Positions 5,621 through 5,732 of a stretch of DNA of 5,732 nt are shown in pieces. This DNA is from an uncultured Bacillota bacterium (GTDB lineage Bacteria; Bacillota; Clostridia; Peptostreptococcales; Anaerovoracaceae), in NCBI GenBank assembly GCA_958448635.1, contig CAUDEQ010000094.1, positions 1-5,732 on the forward strand. Direction: 5' to 3'. The translations under genes and the position numbers were made by a program. Position 1 is the stretch's first letter. The number at the start of each line of letters is the position of its first letter. The notes beneath the pieces are model-generated. The model had not been told where the DNA came from. It saw nothing but the letters and a program-made list of their open reading frames with translations, and searched no databases.

Positions 5621-5732
5621 ATGGACAGCCAATTACTTATAATCATAACGAGATTGATAACGCCGTTTTTTATCACATTGTGGATTTTCTTCCTTCTTGA
5701 CTTCAAGGAGCCAAAGAGGAGGCTTCATCTGC
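5621..5732 (+). CDS. Start of a membrane protein, probable sensor histidine kinase (partial)
   Basis: The gene begins at ATG 5621, 3 nt after the response regulator stop, with AAGAGG (5606-5611) 9 nt upstream, and runs off the right edge after 37 codons. The visible part begins MDSQLLIIITRLITPFF and holds one hydrophobic segment at about 4-27, followed by a basic stretch with KEPKRR. This fits the first transmembrane helix of a multi-pass protein. Directly after an AgrA-like regulator the usual partner is an AgrC-like GHKL histidine kinase. That role rests on position only, as no catalytic motif is inside the window. Confidence 0.6.
   Translation, partial: MDSQLLIIITRLITPFFITLWIFFLLDFKEPKRRLHL

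Overview
The window looks like chromosomal DNA of an anaerobic member of the Bacillota, most likely class Clostridia. The clues are strong GGAGG-type ribosome sites, consensus sigma-A promoters, a long (553 aa) clostridial-type glutamyl-tRNA synthetase, a GntR/YtrA-type ABC operon and an AgrA-like LytTR regulator. This placement is inferred from gene types, not from a database match. I see no RNA genes, insertion sequences, CRISPR arrays or phage genes.

Left part, minus strand (about 131-2810): a three-gene operon reads leftward, consisting of a YtrA-type GntR repressor with a TTG start, an ABC ATPase and a six-helix ABC-2 permease. The ATPase and permease overlap by ATGA. The operon promoter has consensus -35 and -10 boxes and is covered by a perfect 12+5+12 bp palindrome, the expected site for autoregulation. 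Next on the same strand is a ferritin with all metal ligands intact, its own promoter and a strong intrinsic terminator.

Middle, plus strand (about 2840-4791): gltX is a single-gene unit with its own extended -10 promoter and terminator. Two features stand out: a pair of 11-bp direct repeats 20 bp apart just upstream of the promoter, and a stem-loop between the Shine-Dalgarno sequence and the start codon. Folding would cut the 32-nt spacing to 5 nt.

Right part, plus strand (4851-5732): a LytTR response regulator is split by a one-base frameshift between its receiver and DNA-binding domains. The break lies inside a perfect 11-bp inverted repeat with a 4-nt loop. One extra A in the right arm would restore a typical ~249 aa protein, so the lesion looks like a quasipalindrome-templated deletion (or a sequence error at a hairpin). 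Three bases after its stop, a membrane protein gene begins that runs off the window; its position suggests the partner sensor kinase.

No wholly new system is evident. The best leads are the hairpin-associated frameshift, the structured gltX initiation region and the operator/promoter architectures.
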